DNA of 64,000 nucleotides, from assembly GCF_963678635.1 (NCBI RefSeq), contig NC_087066.1, forward strand, positions 24,161,615 to 24,225,614, read 5' to 3'. This document shows, piece after piece, positions 35,807 through 45,640 of this stretch; the first letter of the stretch is position 1; each line of letters opens with the position of its first letter. A model generated the notes under the pieces. It searched no databases and was not told the DNA's origin. It saw only the letters and a program-made list of their open reading frames with translations. This DNA comes from Symsagittifera roscoffensis. Taxonomy: Eukaryota; Xenacoelomorpha; Acoela; Convolutidae. The translations under genes were made by a program, and so were the position numbers.

Positions 35807-36777
35807 CACTGACAAAAACGGATTAGGATCGATTTTAGTATGAAGAAAGTACGTTGATTAAATTCAGATCGATTTTAGTATGTAAAGATAAAATAAAAAA
35901 GACAAAGAATGATTTGGATCGATTTAAAATCGATTCAAAATTATTCTTAAATCACAGCAAAAAAAACTGATCCAAATCGATTTTAAATCGGTTTAAATCC
36001 ACTTTTTGCGGTCTTAATTTGTTTTTGTTTTAAGGGGATTAAAACGAGTTTAAATTGATTTAAATCAATTTTCTTCTTCGATTTTCATCAGCTTTGAAAC
36101 TTTTTGCATTTATTCATTGCCTATCATTTTAAATTTTACATCCATAGCGTATTGTAGCTTTGAAAAAACTAAATAAAACGAGCAAAATATTGATAAAATT
36201 CTATGATTTCCTTGCATATTTAGAGTTAAAAAATTGATCTATATTGACCCTTTTCTTGATTCGTTTCATAAGTTTTTGCTAAAAATCTGATTTTCGTTCA
36301 TAATTTTCTATGATTTAATTGCATATTATTGGGATCAAAATTTATTTTATTCTGACCCTTTTTTTGTTGTTCACATAGGATTTCGCTCATTAGCTGATTT
36401 ATAATGATTTTCTATGATTTCATTGCAAATTTTTGAGCTAAAATGTGATTTCTGTGGATCATTTTATTAAGTTTTATAACATCTGGCACGTGTGTTTTTA
36501 TTTAGAAAAAATCGAGAATCAATTATTTGTTCTAAAGAATATGTGTTTTTTGCCTTGTTGGCAAAAAAAATGAGTTTAGTGAGTCTGAAAATCCATGCAA
36601 ATCGATTTAAATCAATTTTTAAGACACTTAAATCGATCCAAAATTTTCAAAGAAGATCGATTTAAATCGATTTAAAATCCATTTAAGTTCGTAAAATGTA
36701 CATTGTTAACCGATTTGGATCAATTTAAAATCGATTTAAAATCAATTTAAATCGATCCGAAACCATTTTCGTTAGTG
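35807..36777. mobile_element. Inverted-repeat element built of GATTTAAATC palindromes
   Basis: Ends CACTGACAAAAACGG and (inverted) CACTAACGAAAATGG define a 971-bp element. Both terminal regions are packed with self-complementary GATTTAAATCGATTTAAAATC-type runs (35890-36065 and 36600-36760), able to fold on themselves. CACT ends recall CACTA-type transposons, but a 3-bp target duplication is not evident, so the superfamily is left open. The middle is plain AT-rich DNA. Confidence 0.65.
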
Positions 36778-36785
36778 CGAGAATG

Positions 36786-37060
36786 ACATGCCTCAATCCA
36801 ATTTGGAACGCATTAATCCGCGCGTACGCGGGTTACAAGAACGCTATATATCTCGCGTTAATTTAATTCTCCCAAATTGGCCATATTGGCAATTTTCAAA
36901 CCCCCATCTTTTTACGGAAAATAATCACAGTTGAAACGTCTTTTTAAAGTTGCGCTCAAGAAAAAAATATCGTTCAGACGATAAGCTTCTGATAAAAGTT
37001 CTTACGATTAGAAAAAATTCTTTGTACTTTGAATTGTCGTACGTCTATTTTTGCGCCTAA
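36786..37060 (+). repeat. Diverged fragment of the foldback-repeat family
   Basis: Aligns by eye with 32085-32345: CAATTTGGAACG, a GCGTTAAT-type core, CCCAAATTGGCCA, then GGCAATTTTCAAACCC. It is much more diverged than the two main arms, so it is an older copy. Confidence 0.6.
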
Positions 37061-37219
37061 CTACTGAAGAGCTCAGTAAACTCACTGTTTTGCGGGTTAC
37101 CAGGTCATATTTTGCTCAAAACACCAAAACAAAACAATTTTGATAAATAGTCATGATTTTATATTTTTTGATAAGCAACAAAGATAAAAGTTCTGTCTGT
37201 TTTACTAAATCTTATGATT

Positions 37220-37743
37220 CTAGCTGCTGAATTTTTTATCTACATTGTCGGTTAATTTTTCTTGAACCACTTTGCTATGATGCCATACTTGCATGCAGTC
37301 CCAAGCTCTTGGCTGAAACTTCCAGTTAAACTTATTCACAGCAATTCGTCTTCCATAAAAACTGTTCACGAGTTGCGGAAGAGTTTTCACTCCTACGATG
37401 CAAATTGCGTGCTTCACGTTTCCCGTAACACATTCAGATCTTTTGTAGGTCCATTCTTTAAATCGTGCCAGAAACTCAACTGAACTGTTTTGGGTACCTT
37501 TTTGGCAGGGAAATTTGGTTAAGTTGTTGTCATTGTAAGCCAGAGTTGCGAAAACAGATTCTTCAGCCATCGGGAACGTTTTCAAAGAATCTAGTAGTGT
37601 TACTGATATGTTATTGTTGATAATATGATCCACAGCGTCTCGGCATAAACCAACGTGAGTTCCACTTTTAAATGGTTTCAAATTAAACGGAATCTCTTTT
37701 GGAAATCTTCCATGTCTGCTTCTGTTCGTCAAAATCTGGGGAA
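37220..37743 (-). CDS. Core-2/I-branching glycosyltransferase (GT14), terminal exon
   Basis: The minus strand has an intron acceptor (T-run then CAG, ending at 37744), then about 173 codons to a stop at 37222. The protein shows the C-terminal hallmarks of the Branch family of beta-1,6-N-acetylglucosaminyltransferases: GTHVGLCRDAVD (nucleotide-sugar/acceptor region), an EESVFATL box corresponding to the conserved (D/E)E..(W/F)(A/S)TL, an AICIVGVKTLPQLV block and VNKF. Family members are type II Golgi membrane proteins that add branching GlcNAc to glycans. The N-terminal exons would lie beyond the gap at 37801-38000, at higher coordinates. Spacing of the C-terminal Cys residues resembles the expanded nematode GT14 set. 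Frame intact, so probably a live gene. Confidence 0.7.
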
Positions 37744-37800
37744 CTGAAAAAAAAAAACGTAATTGGGCCACAGTAAAGAAGCACTTAAATTTAGCATACG

Positions 37801-38000
37801 NNNNNNNNNNNNNNNNNNNNNNNNNNNNNNNNNNNNNNNNNNNNNNNNNNNNNNNNNNNNNNNNNNNNNNNNNNNNNNNNNNNNNNNNNNNNNNNNNNNN
37901 NNNNNNNNNNNNNNNNNNNNNNNNNNNNNNNNNNNNNNNNNNNNNNNNNNNNNNNNNNNNNNNNNNNNNNNNNNNNNNNNNNNNNNNNNNNNNNNNNNNN
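37801..38000. other. Assembly gap (200 N)
   Basis: Exactly 200 undetermined bases, the usual placeholder of a scaffolding join of unknown size. It interrupts the intron or an upstream exon of the GT14 gene. Apparent reading frames across it are meaningless. Confidence 1.
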
Positions 38001-38212
38001 CACAGGGCGAAGTATTCTGGCTCAGAAGTCATACAGAACTTATTGATCCAAACTATCTATCTATTTTTCACCTTCAACAAAATTAATTTTCTTGTGTGAT
38101 TGATATTCATTGTAGGGCAAAAGTTTTCAAAACTAAAAACCTATTAATTTTTTAAATAATTTTTGTTTAACCAGAATTACCCCTCAAGTTTTACCTAATT
38201 CGAGTTTTCTTA

Positions 38213-38450
38213 CAGCCTCTGATGGATCTAGAATTTTCTCGATGGCGGGAGATTTTCAAAAAAATTTCTAAAATTTTGCTGAAACTTTTTTGAGGTCGAC
38301 CAAATTGATTTTCCGAGCCCTCTCAAATCACTACAGAGACCATATTTTGACCATATTTTTGGGAAAACAGGTCGAGAAAGAATTTTCAGTCCTTTTGGAA
38401 CGTTTAAGCCTAAAAAATGTGTTTTTGTTGGCACGCGCTCCATTCTGAGT
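38213..38450 (+). repeat. Fragment of hAT-type CAGGGGCGGA family
   Basis: Starts CAGCCTCTGATGGATCTAG and shares the internal AGGTCGACCAAATTGATTTTCCGAGC stretch, split here as AGGTCGACCAAATTG and TTTTCCGAGC, and the GGCACGCGCTCC segment with the two intact copies at 44294 and 44918. The right terminal repeat is lost. Confidence 0.6.
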
Positions 38451-38789
38451 TTTTCTAAAATTCTTACTTTTGAGTTTTTTCTAAAATACGTTAATCAAGC
38501 CGTAAGCTGATATTGATTGAACGCTGCGATTAATTTTGCGTTCGAATCAATTCAGGTTCAGCTAATTTGTCCCACCAATTCCCCGAATAAATCAAATATT
38601 ATGTTTGCTGATCATGTTGCTTTGGGAAGAACAAAAACTTTTCTGAGAAGACAAATCTAAGAGAGGTCAAAAAGCTTAGATTTTCTTTTGATACGGCTAG
38701 CTTTTTTGTTCAGATTGGATGTTTGATCCAAGATCTTTTTTTGATTTTGTTTTGTTTTTTGTTTGTTTTTATTTTGAAAATCACTTATG

Positions 38790-38972
38790 CGCATAGTTTA
38801 GTTAGCTTAACCTTAACTGATTTAACAGGTAATTTGCGTTATGACCTTGATACTTTAATTCTCTCTGGTGGAATGAAAGCTCTTTCATTTTTTAATGTTT
38901 CAACTTTCTTATTCTTTTATTCTTTTAACTGTATATAAACAGAATTAGCTGTGATAAACTAACATTTTATCA
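38790..38972 (+). repeat. 5' LTR of Ty3/Gypsy relic B (3' portion)
   Basis: About 180 bp preceding a primer-binding site match 41515-41707: shared blocks TTGATTTAACAG-like, ACGTTATGA.CTTGATA, TTTTTAATGTTT.AAC and ATATAA. It ends ...TTTTATCA. The 5' boundary is blurred by divergence. A TATATAAAC box lies near 38931. Confidence 0.65.
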
Positions 38973-38990
38973 TGGCGCAGTCAGCAGGAT
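38973..38990 (+). promoter_or_regulatory. Primer-binding site, Ty3/Gypsy relic B
   Basis: TGGCGCAGTCAGCAGGAT directly follows the LTR-terminal CA. Similar sites beginning TGGCGCAGTC are used by animal gypsy-group elements primed by tRNA-Ser. The motif GCGCAGTCAGCAGGAT is repeated once more just downstream (38995), and its end again at 39010, an odd local triplication of the primer site. Confidence 0.75.
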
Positions 38991-39209
38991 TAGGGCGCAG
39001 TCAGCAGGATCAGTCAGCAGGATCATTGCGCTATCTCAGAAACAGACTCTCATGTCGCATTCTCATGATGAAGACTTTACACGACGCCCCCTCTGGCCAA
39101 ATAACGACGCCCACTCTGGCTCATATAAATAGAAAAACTTACTTTCATTGCATAAACTGTTCAGAATGCACTAAAACAAGTTAAAAGCTAAAGAATATTA
39201 TCCCAAACC

Positions 39210-40910
39210 AACAAATTAGCAAACCTACCCTCTGTCTGAACCTAATGAAGAACTTAATTTAGGTTTCGCTGGTCTTTTGGAATCTCATTGGGACACAAAC
39301 AGATACATCTTTTTATATATCGATAGATTTTCGAAAATTCCGTCAGCTAAAATTGCTAAATCTACTTCAGCAAAAACATTTTAGGACTTTCTTCATGATT
39401 ACATCTATTTACAATATTCCATATTCTTCTGGCGTAGATCACTAATCTTGCTTTACCAGTCAAGATTTTAATTTTTTTTTGTGAATCTAATACATAAAAT
39501 TAATTTTATGTGCAGTAGGCGATCACCGCACCAACGGATTAGTTGAAAAATTTGTGTTTTCTTTAAAAATCAAACTACTGGCAATGGGCCGAGAACTTCA
39601 GAATTATAAAGTACAAGACGCAATCTCAGAACTTAATTGGAACCATCGACCTTCTCAACGATCAAAAATTAAATGCTATCCGTTCGAAATACATTTCAAT
39701 GGAAAATCAAACACCAATTGGAAACAATTCGCGTCTTGTAAACTATCCCATGGAATTTTAGACAAAAGGAAATCAATGCTATATAAGGAACGAGCCTTAG
39801 ACTGGAATGCCGATGACAAGGACATCGTTCTTCCCAAGACAAATCAATCGCCTCTGGAAAAGAGATACGAATCGGGTTACCCATCCCCCTCAAAACCCCT
39901 TTGTCAAGGATGCCACTCCACAGCCCATATAAAGGTAATATTCTTCGAAAAACCAAAGAGAGCATGAACGGATACCCTTTTTATTAGAACTTGAACTAGA
40001 AAATAAATATTGCTTCAAAATCTACGGTTGAATGATCCGACGGACGAATTATCAGAAAGTCAGATGTTCCCTTATCGAAATTTAAATCATCTCATGATTG
40101 TTGTTTTACAGGTAACATCTCATTCCCGTTTTTTTCCTCAGCCTGATATTGAAGTTGGTGCGAAGCGTTCCAACCAAAGGAAAACACCCACGTCTAGAAA
40201 ACCCGGACCGAGGACGAGAAAAGAGATCGAGATGGCCACATCGTACAAAAACACCAGAGCAAGGGAAAACAATCTACAACACAGGTTACCTAGCTTCCGT
40301 TGATTATAGATTCATTCCTTCGGATAAACCGATATTAGTGACTGGGAATGGATAGTTAGAGCTTTCCCTTGTAGGAATATGGTTAGGAATCCAATTATTT
40401 TGAATAGCATTAACAATTGGATGCGCAAAAAACTATCTCTAATCCTCTAACCTCCAAGGATAACTTGGATTTTGAGATCCCAATAAGCATCATTCTAACC
40501 AAATCTAAGGAACCCACAGTGACATCTAACGCAGATGTCACACACGATTCCAAACTTCCTACTAATCCGCCGGATAGGAGCGATTCAGCACAACCAGAGG
40601 AACCCTCAATAAATGTTCCAATTTTCGAGATCGTCGACTCATCTGACGAGGCCCCTATAGAACAACCGACAACTGCTAACTCCGGTAACGAAACGTTTTT
40701 AAGTCGGTCAAGTCAAAATTTGGGCCCATCGAAAATCCATAGTAAAAGGCATTACATAGATGTCATACAGCAATTTGACAAAACATCAGGATCAGCCTCT
40801 AATCCAATCAACTTAGACCCTACCAGTTCAAACGAGTCTCCACTAACACTAGCACAAAAGACCCTTCAGATAACTTGGCCATATTGTCTGAAAATACTGT
40901 AGAACTTATA
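39210..40910 (+). pseudogene. Integrase and Pol C-terminus, Ty3/Gypsy relic B
   Basis: Within 240 bp of the primer site the sequence is already integrase (NEELNLGFAGLLE near 39250, IDRFSKIPSAKIAKSTSAKT near 39320), so gag, protease, RT and RNase H have been deleted. The first catalytic Asp is replaced by Gly (LGFAG for LDFAG), the second Asp region is unreadable, and the GLVEKF block retains the Glu. A clean 137-codon frame (39554-39967) covers the integrase C-terminal region. Further downstream, frames at 40010-40303 and 40417-40902 encode a basic then a Ser/Pro/Asp-rich segment, probably the Pol tail. Non-autonomous relic. Confidence 0.7.
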
Positions 40911-41514
40911 TATTTTCCCTCTTTAAAAGGCCAATTCCTAAGAATGGTCATCGAAGACTACGACAAAAAACTTTGATATATACAGCGAACTGTACGGTGC
41001 TGAACTAGAAAAATTGATCAGTGGTGATAAAACCTGAAAAGAAAACTCCTTATTTCATTCTCCTTTTCCCGTTTTGTGTTGGTTGTGTTTCTTCTAACCA
41101 ATGTTAACTTGAACCCCCACTTATGTTCTTCGATACTTGGCATAAACAATACTCCATTCGGGAAGTGATTGTGTATACCCTAATTTTTTAAATTTTTGGG
41201 AGCAAATGTACACTCCACTTAAAACCCATTCATAAAATCCGTTAGATTACTACCTCATAATTGCTGTAATAACCATTACACTTTACACTTTTTGTTAATC
41301 AGTAAAGTTACCATTCTTGATTTGAAGTACAATGTCATTAGCGGTTTAGCAGTTGCACAATTAATTTCTAGTTAACCTTCTTTATCATTTTGTTGCAGAA
41401 TAAAACTGCGCTTTATGACTTTTTTCTTCATTTTCTCATGAAGGGGGAAAAGTAGCTGTTATTGTTTAATACTGTAACTTAAAGTTTTCCTGCTTTGAGG
41501 AATGATGTAATTCC

Positions 41515-41707
41515 ATTTATGTACTTAATTTACTTAACTCATTGATTTAACAGTTCATTTACGTTATGAGCTTGATAATTCCAATCTCTCCAGCTGAGAG
41601 AACGCTCTTTCACTTTTTAATGTTTTAACATTCAGATTAGTTCACTTATTTTTATTCTTTTAATTGCATATAAGTTGAATTACCTTTTACAAAATATCAT
41701 TTTTTCA
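41515..41707 (+). repeat. 3' LTR of Ty3/Gypsy relic B (3' portion)
   Basis: Counterpart of 38790-38972, differing by many substitutions and small indels, so the insertion is old. With the 5' LTR it delimits a relic of about 2.9 kb. Confidence 0.6.
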
Positions 41708-41796
41708 AACACGCTATATTAAGTGTAAAGTAATATGTTTTGCAGAAAACAAAGTTTTAATTATTCCAAGTAGCATACCTGATTTCAGTTTGAAGC

Positions 41797-42080
41797 AATT
41801 TCTAAGAGGGATTAAATCTCCGCTTGCGCGTCAAAATCGCGAAATAAATCGCATGTTAATTGTCTGAAGCTGGCCAAATTGACAACCTTTTAACCCCCAT
41901 GACCATACAAAACAGAATCAAGCCAAATATCTTCTGAAGTTTGAGCTCAAAACGAAAATAGTTTTCGAAGGATAGAAAATTCTGTCAAAAATGGCTAGTT
42001 AAAAGTCAAAATTTTTCTTTAGAAAAAAATCAACCCGAGCACAAATATTCCGGCTTTTTTTCGAAAGTCAAAACAACATT
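41797..42080 (+). repeat. Diverged copy of the foldback-repeat arm
   Basis: Contains GGGATTAAATCTCCGCTTGCGCG, here as GATTAAATCTCCGCTTGCG, then ATCGCATGTTAATTGTC and CACCCGAGCAC-like CAACCCGAGCACAAATATTC, all in the order of 32095-32390. It lies 90 bp beyond relic B. Confidence 0.65.
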
Positions 42081-43668
42081 AAATTTGCTTAAGATTTCAA
42101 AATTCATTTGTTCATTATTCCGAGTAAAATCGTATAAATTGTAATGGGTAATATCGTAAAGCGCTAATAAGCTGAAAAGTAATCTGTCACTCAAGTCCTT
42201 AGAGTTGTACAACGGATCAGTGCAAAATTTTAGTTGGTTCTGCCAAGTAAAGAGTTTTATAAACACAGAGGTTATAAATTACAGAAGTTACCAAATCTTT
42301 ATACTACAGTAGAACAAATTGATTTACTTCAAAACAAAACGCCTAAGAACGAAATCAGTGAGGATTAATTATTTGTCTATAAAAAGTGGTGCTAATGTAA
42401 ACTGAAGATGCTATTGTTAGCTACCTTACTAGGACCAGATGCATCTGTACAAGAGGATGAACTCAAAGACTACTGATCGCCAAGCAGAAAAGTTCTTTGT
42501 AAAATTGATAACCGCTGTAAGTTCTTTGTTAAACAGCTGCTAAGACAGAGAGAACAAACACTATAGATATGGTTTATGAAACATTAAAATAAGCTTATTT
42601 GTTGATGACTTTACTTGTTGTGAACTGAGTTTTTGAACAATCTAAAAAACTTGACCGTTCAAAAAATCTTCAATAGAATTGAAAATTTAGCAAAAACTAA
42701 CGGATTGATGATTGAAATTTAGCAATTATTTTCATTTTTTTTTCTTCAAAATAAATCCAGATCACCAGATAATTTATCAAAAATCAGCAAGAACCAGTTA
42801 GGATTTGTTAGATGACAATTCAAATTTGGTTTAAATTTTCAGTTTTCACTAAATTTACCACTGTCTTCAGTTGTTAAATCGTATAAACGGCCTATACTTC
42901 TCATTGTTTGAAGTATCGGCCGTTAAATCTGTCTGATTAATGCGATGTGTAGCTAAAATCTATTTATATTTCAGTTAAAGGCGATTGAGAGGTGATGTGA
43001 TGTGAGATACTTAATACCTATCTAGATTGGACGGCGGTTTTGAATAGTTCAACAACGGGTTAGATTAGCTTGAAGAGGGCTTTCAAGTCCCCAGACAGCG
43101 AAAAAGATGCTGAGCCTACGATGATGGTGCTATGTCTGAGGAAGAACGGAATATAATGGATTTGGGAATGGTACTGACATTTGTTTTTGTAGTTACCAGT
43201 TTTTAAAGTGTACTTGTAATTCTCTATATTTTAAGCAATGCCGCGCATACAGCACAGTGCTCCAATGGCCCCAATAGCGTTAAGTATGTATAAAGAGCAG
43301 TTATTTTTTGGGTGATTTTTAATTTAGATTTACAGAGAGGAACGTGTATGAAAATCATATTTGTATTGTGGTTTTTTCTCTGTCAGATGCGGATATTAGG
43401 GGATAGCTCGGGTTCCAGGGGCTGTTCTCGTATCCCGGAACCTGATGTTAATACGGGAATACCGCGACCAAAATATCATAGCCTGGACAGGGTTTTATAG
43501 TCGCGGTCAAAAGTTTGAAATATCAAATTTCGTTTGCGTTAGTCCAGAACTAGTCTCGATATTCTGGGAATTAGCCGAAATTTAACCTGAAAATAAATCA
43601 CGATAGTCGGGAGTTTAGGCGCCATAATGTCCGAAAACAGTCGTTTTGAAGTCTGAAAAACAGTCGTT
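42081..43668. other. Intergenic sequence, nothing recognised
   Basis: All frames are broken and no repeat family from elsewhere in the window was spotted. A short doublet ACAGTCGTTTTGARGT occurs at about 43634 and 43661. Confidence 0.4.
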
Positions 43669-44079
43669 TTGAGGTTTGAAAACAGTTTTCGTAGCGTTAG
43701 TCTGGAGGAAATACCAAAAGTCGAGGGCGATCGTTTGGACATCAAACCACATTATTGGCGCGGGTTTTTTTCCGAACCGCAAAATGTACGAAATCTGAAT
43801 TGGTACGATTGCGATTCATTGCAAAAATCTTCTCATGGCGAAAGGATCATGCTAAAATATTCCATGTACGGAAATTCCTATTACATAAGATTCCATCCAA
43901 TTGAAGAGATCACTCAGAGTATGAACAAAAAGAATGATCAGGGTGACAAAACACAAAATCAGATACCCCTCTTGGGGAACTGCACAAGTCTTAGAAAACC
44001 AAGCTCAAAATGGACACTTTTTTGGATTAATACTATGCTAGCATGTGTTAAGGTTTTTGCTAGCATGACAATGAATTAG
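43669..44079 (+). CDS. Hypothetical protein or exon, 136 codons
   Basis: An open frame of non-repetitive, well-mixed amino acids (several Trp, Tyr, Cys and Pro) stands out from the low-complexity frames around it. An acceptor-like TTTGAAAACAG precedes it at about 43675-43685, so the real start may be a splice site and not the first ATG. No domain or family is recognised. It could be a host exon or a fragment of an unrecognised transposon. Confidence 0.25.
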   Translation: MRFENSFRSVSLEEIPKVEGDRLDIKPHYWRGFFSEPQNVRNLNWYDCDSLQKSSHGERIMLKYSMYGNSYYIRFHPIEEITQSMNKKNDQGDKTQNQIPLLGNCTSLRKPSSKWTLFWINTMLACVKVFASMTMN

Positions 44080-44293
44080 CACAATTCAAAAGAACAGACA
44101 TACAAACTCCATCAACTTTCTAATTTAATTACTTCCTTGAAAAGTCATTGGAATTACTTTTTTAACTTGAAGATTGCTGAAAAAGCCAAAATTTGCTGAA
44201 AAAATCAAGAATTTCAAAAAAGCGTGGTGCAATTAACATAACACATTCGCACTTCAACAAATCAAAATCCGATAAATTTTCGATATTTTTGAT

Positions 44294-44708
44294 CAGGGGC
44301 GGATTTAGGATTTTCTTGAGGGGGGGGGGGGGGGGATTTCGAAAATTTTGTCGACCTTTTTTTAGGTCGACCAAATTAATTTTCTGAGCTCTCCTAAATT
44401 AAATCACTATAAAGACCCCATTTTGACCAAATTTTCTGCGCCGCAGGCAAAATTAAATTTTGAAAAAAAGGCCAAAAAAGGCGTTTTTTAGGCAACTTTT
44501 GGAAAATTTTGACCAAAAAATTGAGTTTTTTCGGCGCGCGCTCTTCTCTCAAAATTAGTTATTATGGAAAATTTTTAGAAACATTTTAGGGTCCGTCACC
44601 AAAAAATCGATATCTCAAAAAAGTAAAAAGGGTGACCCTTTGGGTCGGCAGGGGGTCAAATTCCTGAGGAGAAGGCGTCAGCCACCCGCCCCCCTAAGTC
44701 CGCCCCTG
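44294..44708 (+). mobile_element. Non-autonomous hAT-type element, 415 bp
   Basis: Terminal repeats CAGGGGCGGATTTAGG and (inverted) CAGGGGCGGACTTAGG flank a noncoding interior, and the identical 8-mer TTTTTGAT lies on both sides (44286-44293 and 44709-44716). Eight-base target duplications and CAGGGGCGG-type ends fit the hAT superfamily. It includes a run of about sixteen Gs near 44320-44335 and a GGCGCGCGCTC segment. Confidence 0.85.
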
Positions 44709-44917
44709 TTTTTGATCCTTTTGGAGACAATATATCTTCAAGTAACATAGCTCATAAGTTGCAAAAAAAACATCAGGTTCAACCGTAGGAGCCCAATGAT
44801 AAGATTTTTTCAATTTTGAGTCGATCATTTTCCAAGCTTCCAAACTCGATGTCGCGAAAATCGGGTTGAAATTTGCTGTATATTCAAGTTTGAGTGAAGC
44901 AAACTCGATAATGAACT

Positions 44918-45335
44918 AAGGGCGGATCTAGGATTTTCTGTAATGGTGGGGGGTTGGATTTTTCAAAAAATTTTCGACCAAATTGATTTTCCGAGCTCCC
45001 TCAAAGCATTAAGCATTCAAAAGATGCTACTTTGGCCAAACTTTTTGCGCCGCAGGCAAAATTTTGAAAACATTGAAAAACATGCCAAAAAATGCGTTTT
45101 TAGGCACTTTTTGGAAAATTTTGACCAAAAAATTGCGTTTTTTTTGGCGCGCGCTTCCCCCTCAAATTTAATATATTTTGGCGCCGAAGACGCCTTAGAA
45201 AATTTTTAGAGTCCGTCACCAAAAATGGATATCTCAAAGTAGAACACAGGGGGGACCCTTTGGGTCGGCAGGGGATCGAATCCTTAAAGGGGGGCGTCCA
45301 ACCCCCATCCGCCCCTTTCCCTAAATCCAGCCCTG
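44918..45335 (+). mobile_element. Non-autonomous hAT-type element, second copy, 418 bp
   Basis: Same family as 44294-44708, sharing TTTTCCGAGCTCC, TTTTTGCGCCGCAGGCAAAA, GGCGCGCGCTTC and GACCCTTTGGGTCGGCAGG. Its own target duplication AATGAACT is perfect (44910-44917 and 45336-45343), so it is an independent insertion only about 200 bp from the first and not a local duplicate. The outermost bases are degraded. Confidence 0.85.
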
Positions 45336-45529
45336 AATGAACTTGTTGTTTCATGTTTGGAAAAGGATGTGAAATTAGTTTTTACGAAGGCTCTGTTACC
45401 GCCTCCCCAGTGCCATAAGAAATCAAAAAATCTGAAAAAGACTATTTTGGATTTTTTCCTTTGTTTTACAAAAAAAAACTGGTCGCAATTGTTAGTCATT
45501 TAAATAACTTAAAATAACTGAAGTTCGGG

Positions 45530-45640
45530 GCATGGGTTTTAAAACATGAAAATTTTGGCGACTTTTTTGGGGTCGACAGAATTGATTTTTCGAGCTTTCT
45601 CAAAACACAAAAAGACCCTAATTTGCCAGTTTTTGAACCT
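45530..45640 (+). repeat. Short fragment of the same hAT-type family
   Basis: GGGGTCGACAGAATTGATTTTTCGAGCTTTCTC, read as GGTCGACAGAATTGATTTTT and CGAGCTTTCTC, matches the internal part of the elements at 44294 and 44918; termini are missing. Confidence 0.5.

Noticed and set aside
37763-38086. Frames crossing the N gap, including an apparent N-terminal start at 38032
   Set aside because: They consist mainly of undetermined residues and cannot be taken as exons.
38723-38938. Leu/Phe-rich 71-codon frame resembling a membrane protein
   Set aside because: It is inside the 5' LTR of relic B and its counterpart in the 3' LTR is not conserved as a frame.
44193-44387. Short frames across the G-run of the hAT-type element
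   Set aside because: They run through a homopolymer and the element's noncoding ends; no transposase similarity.
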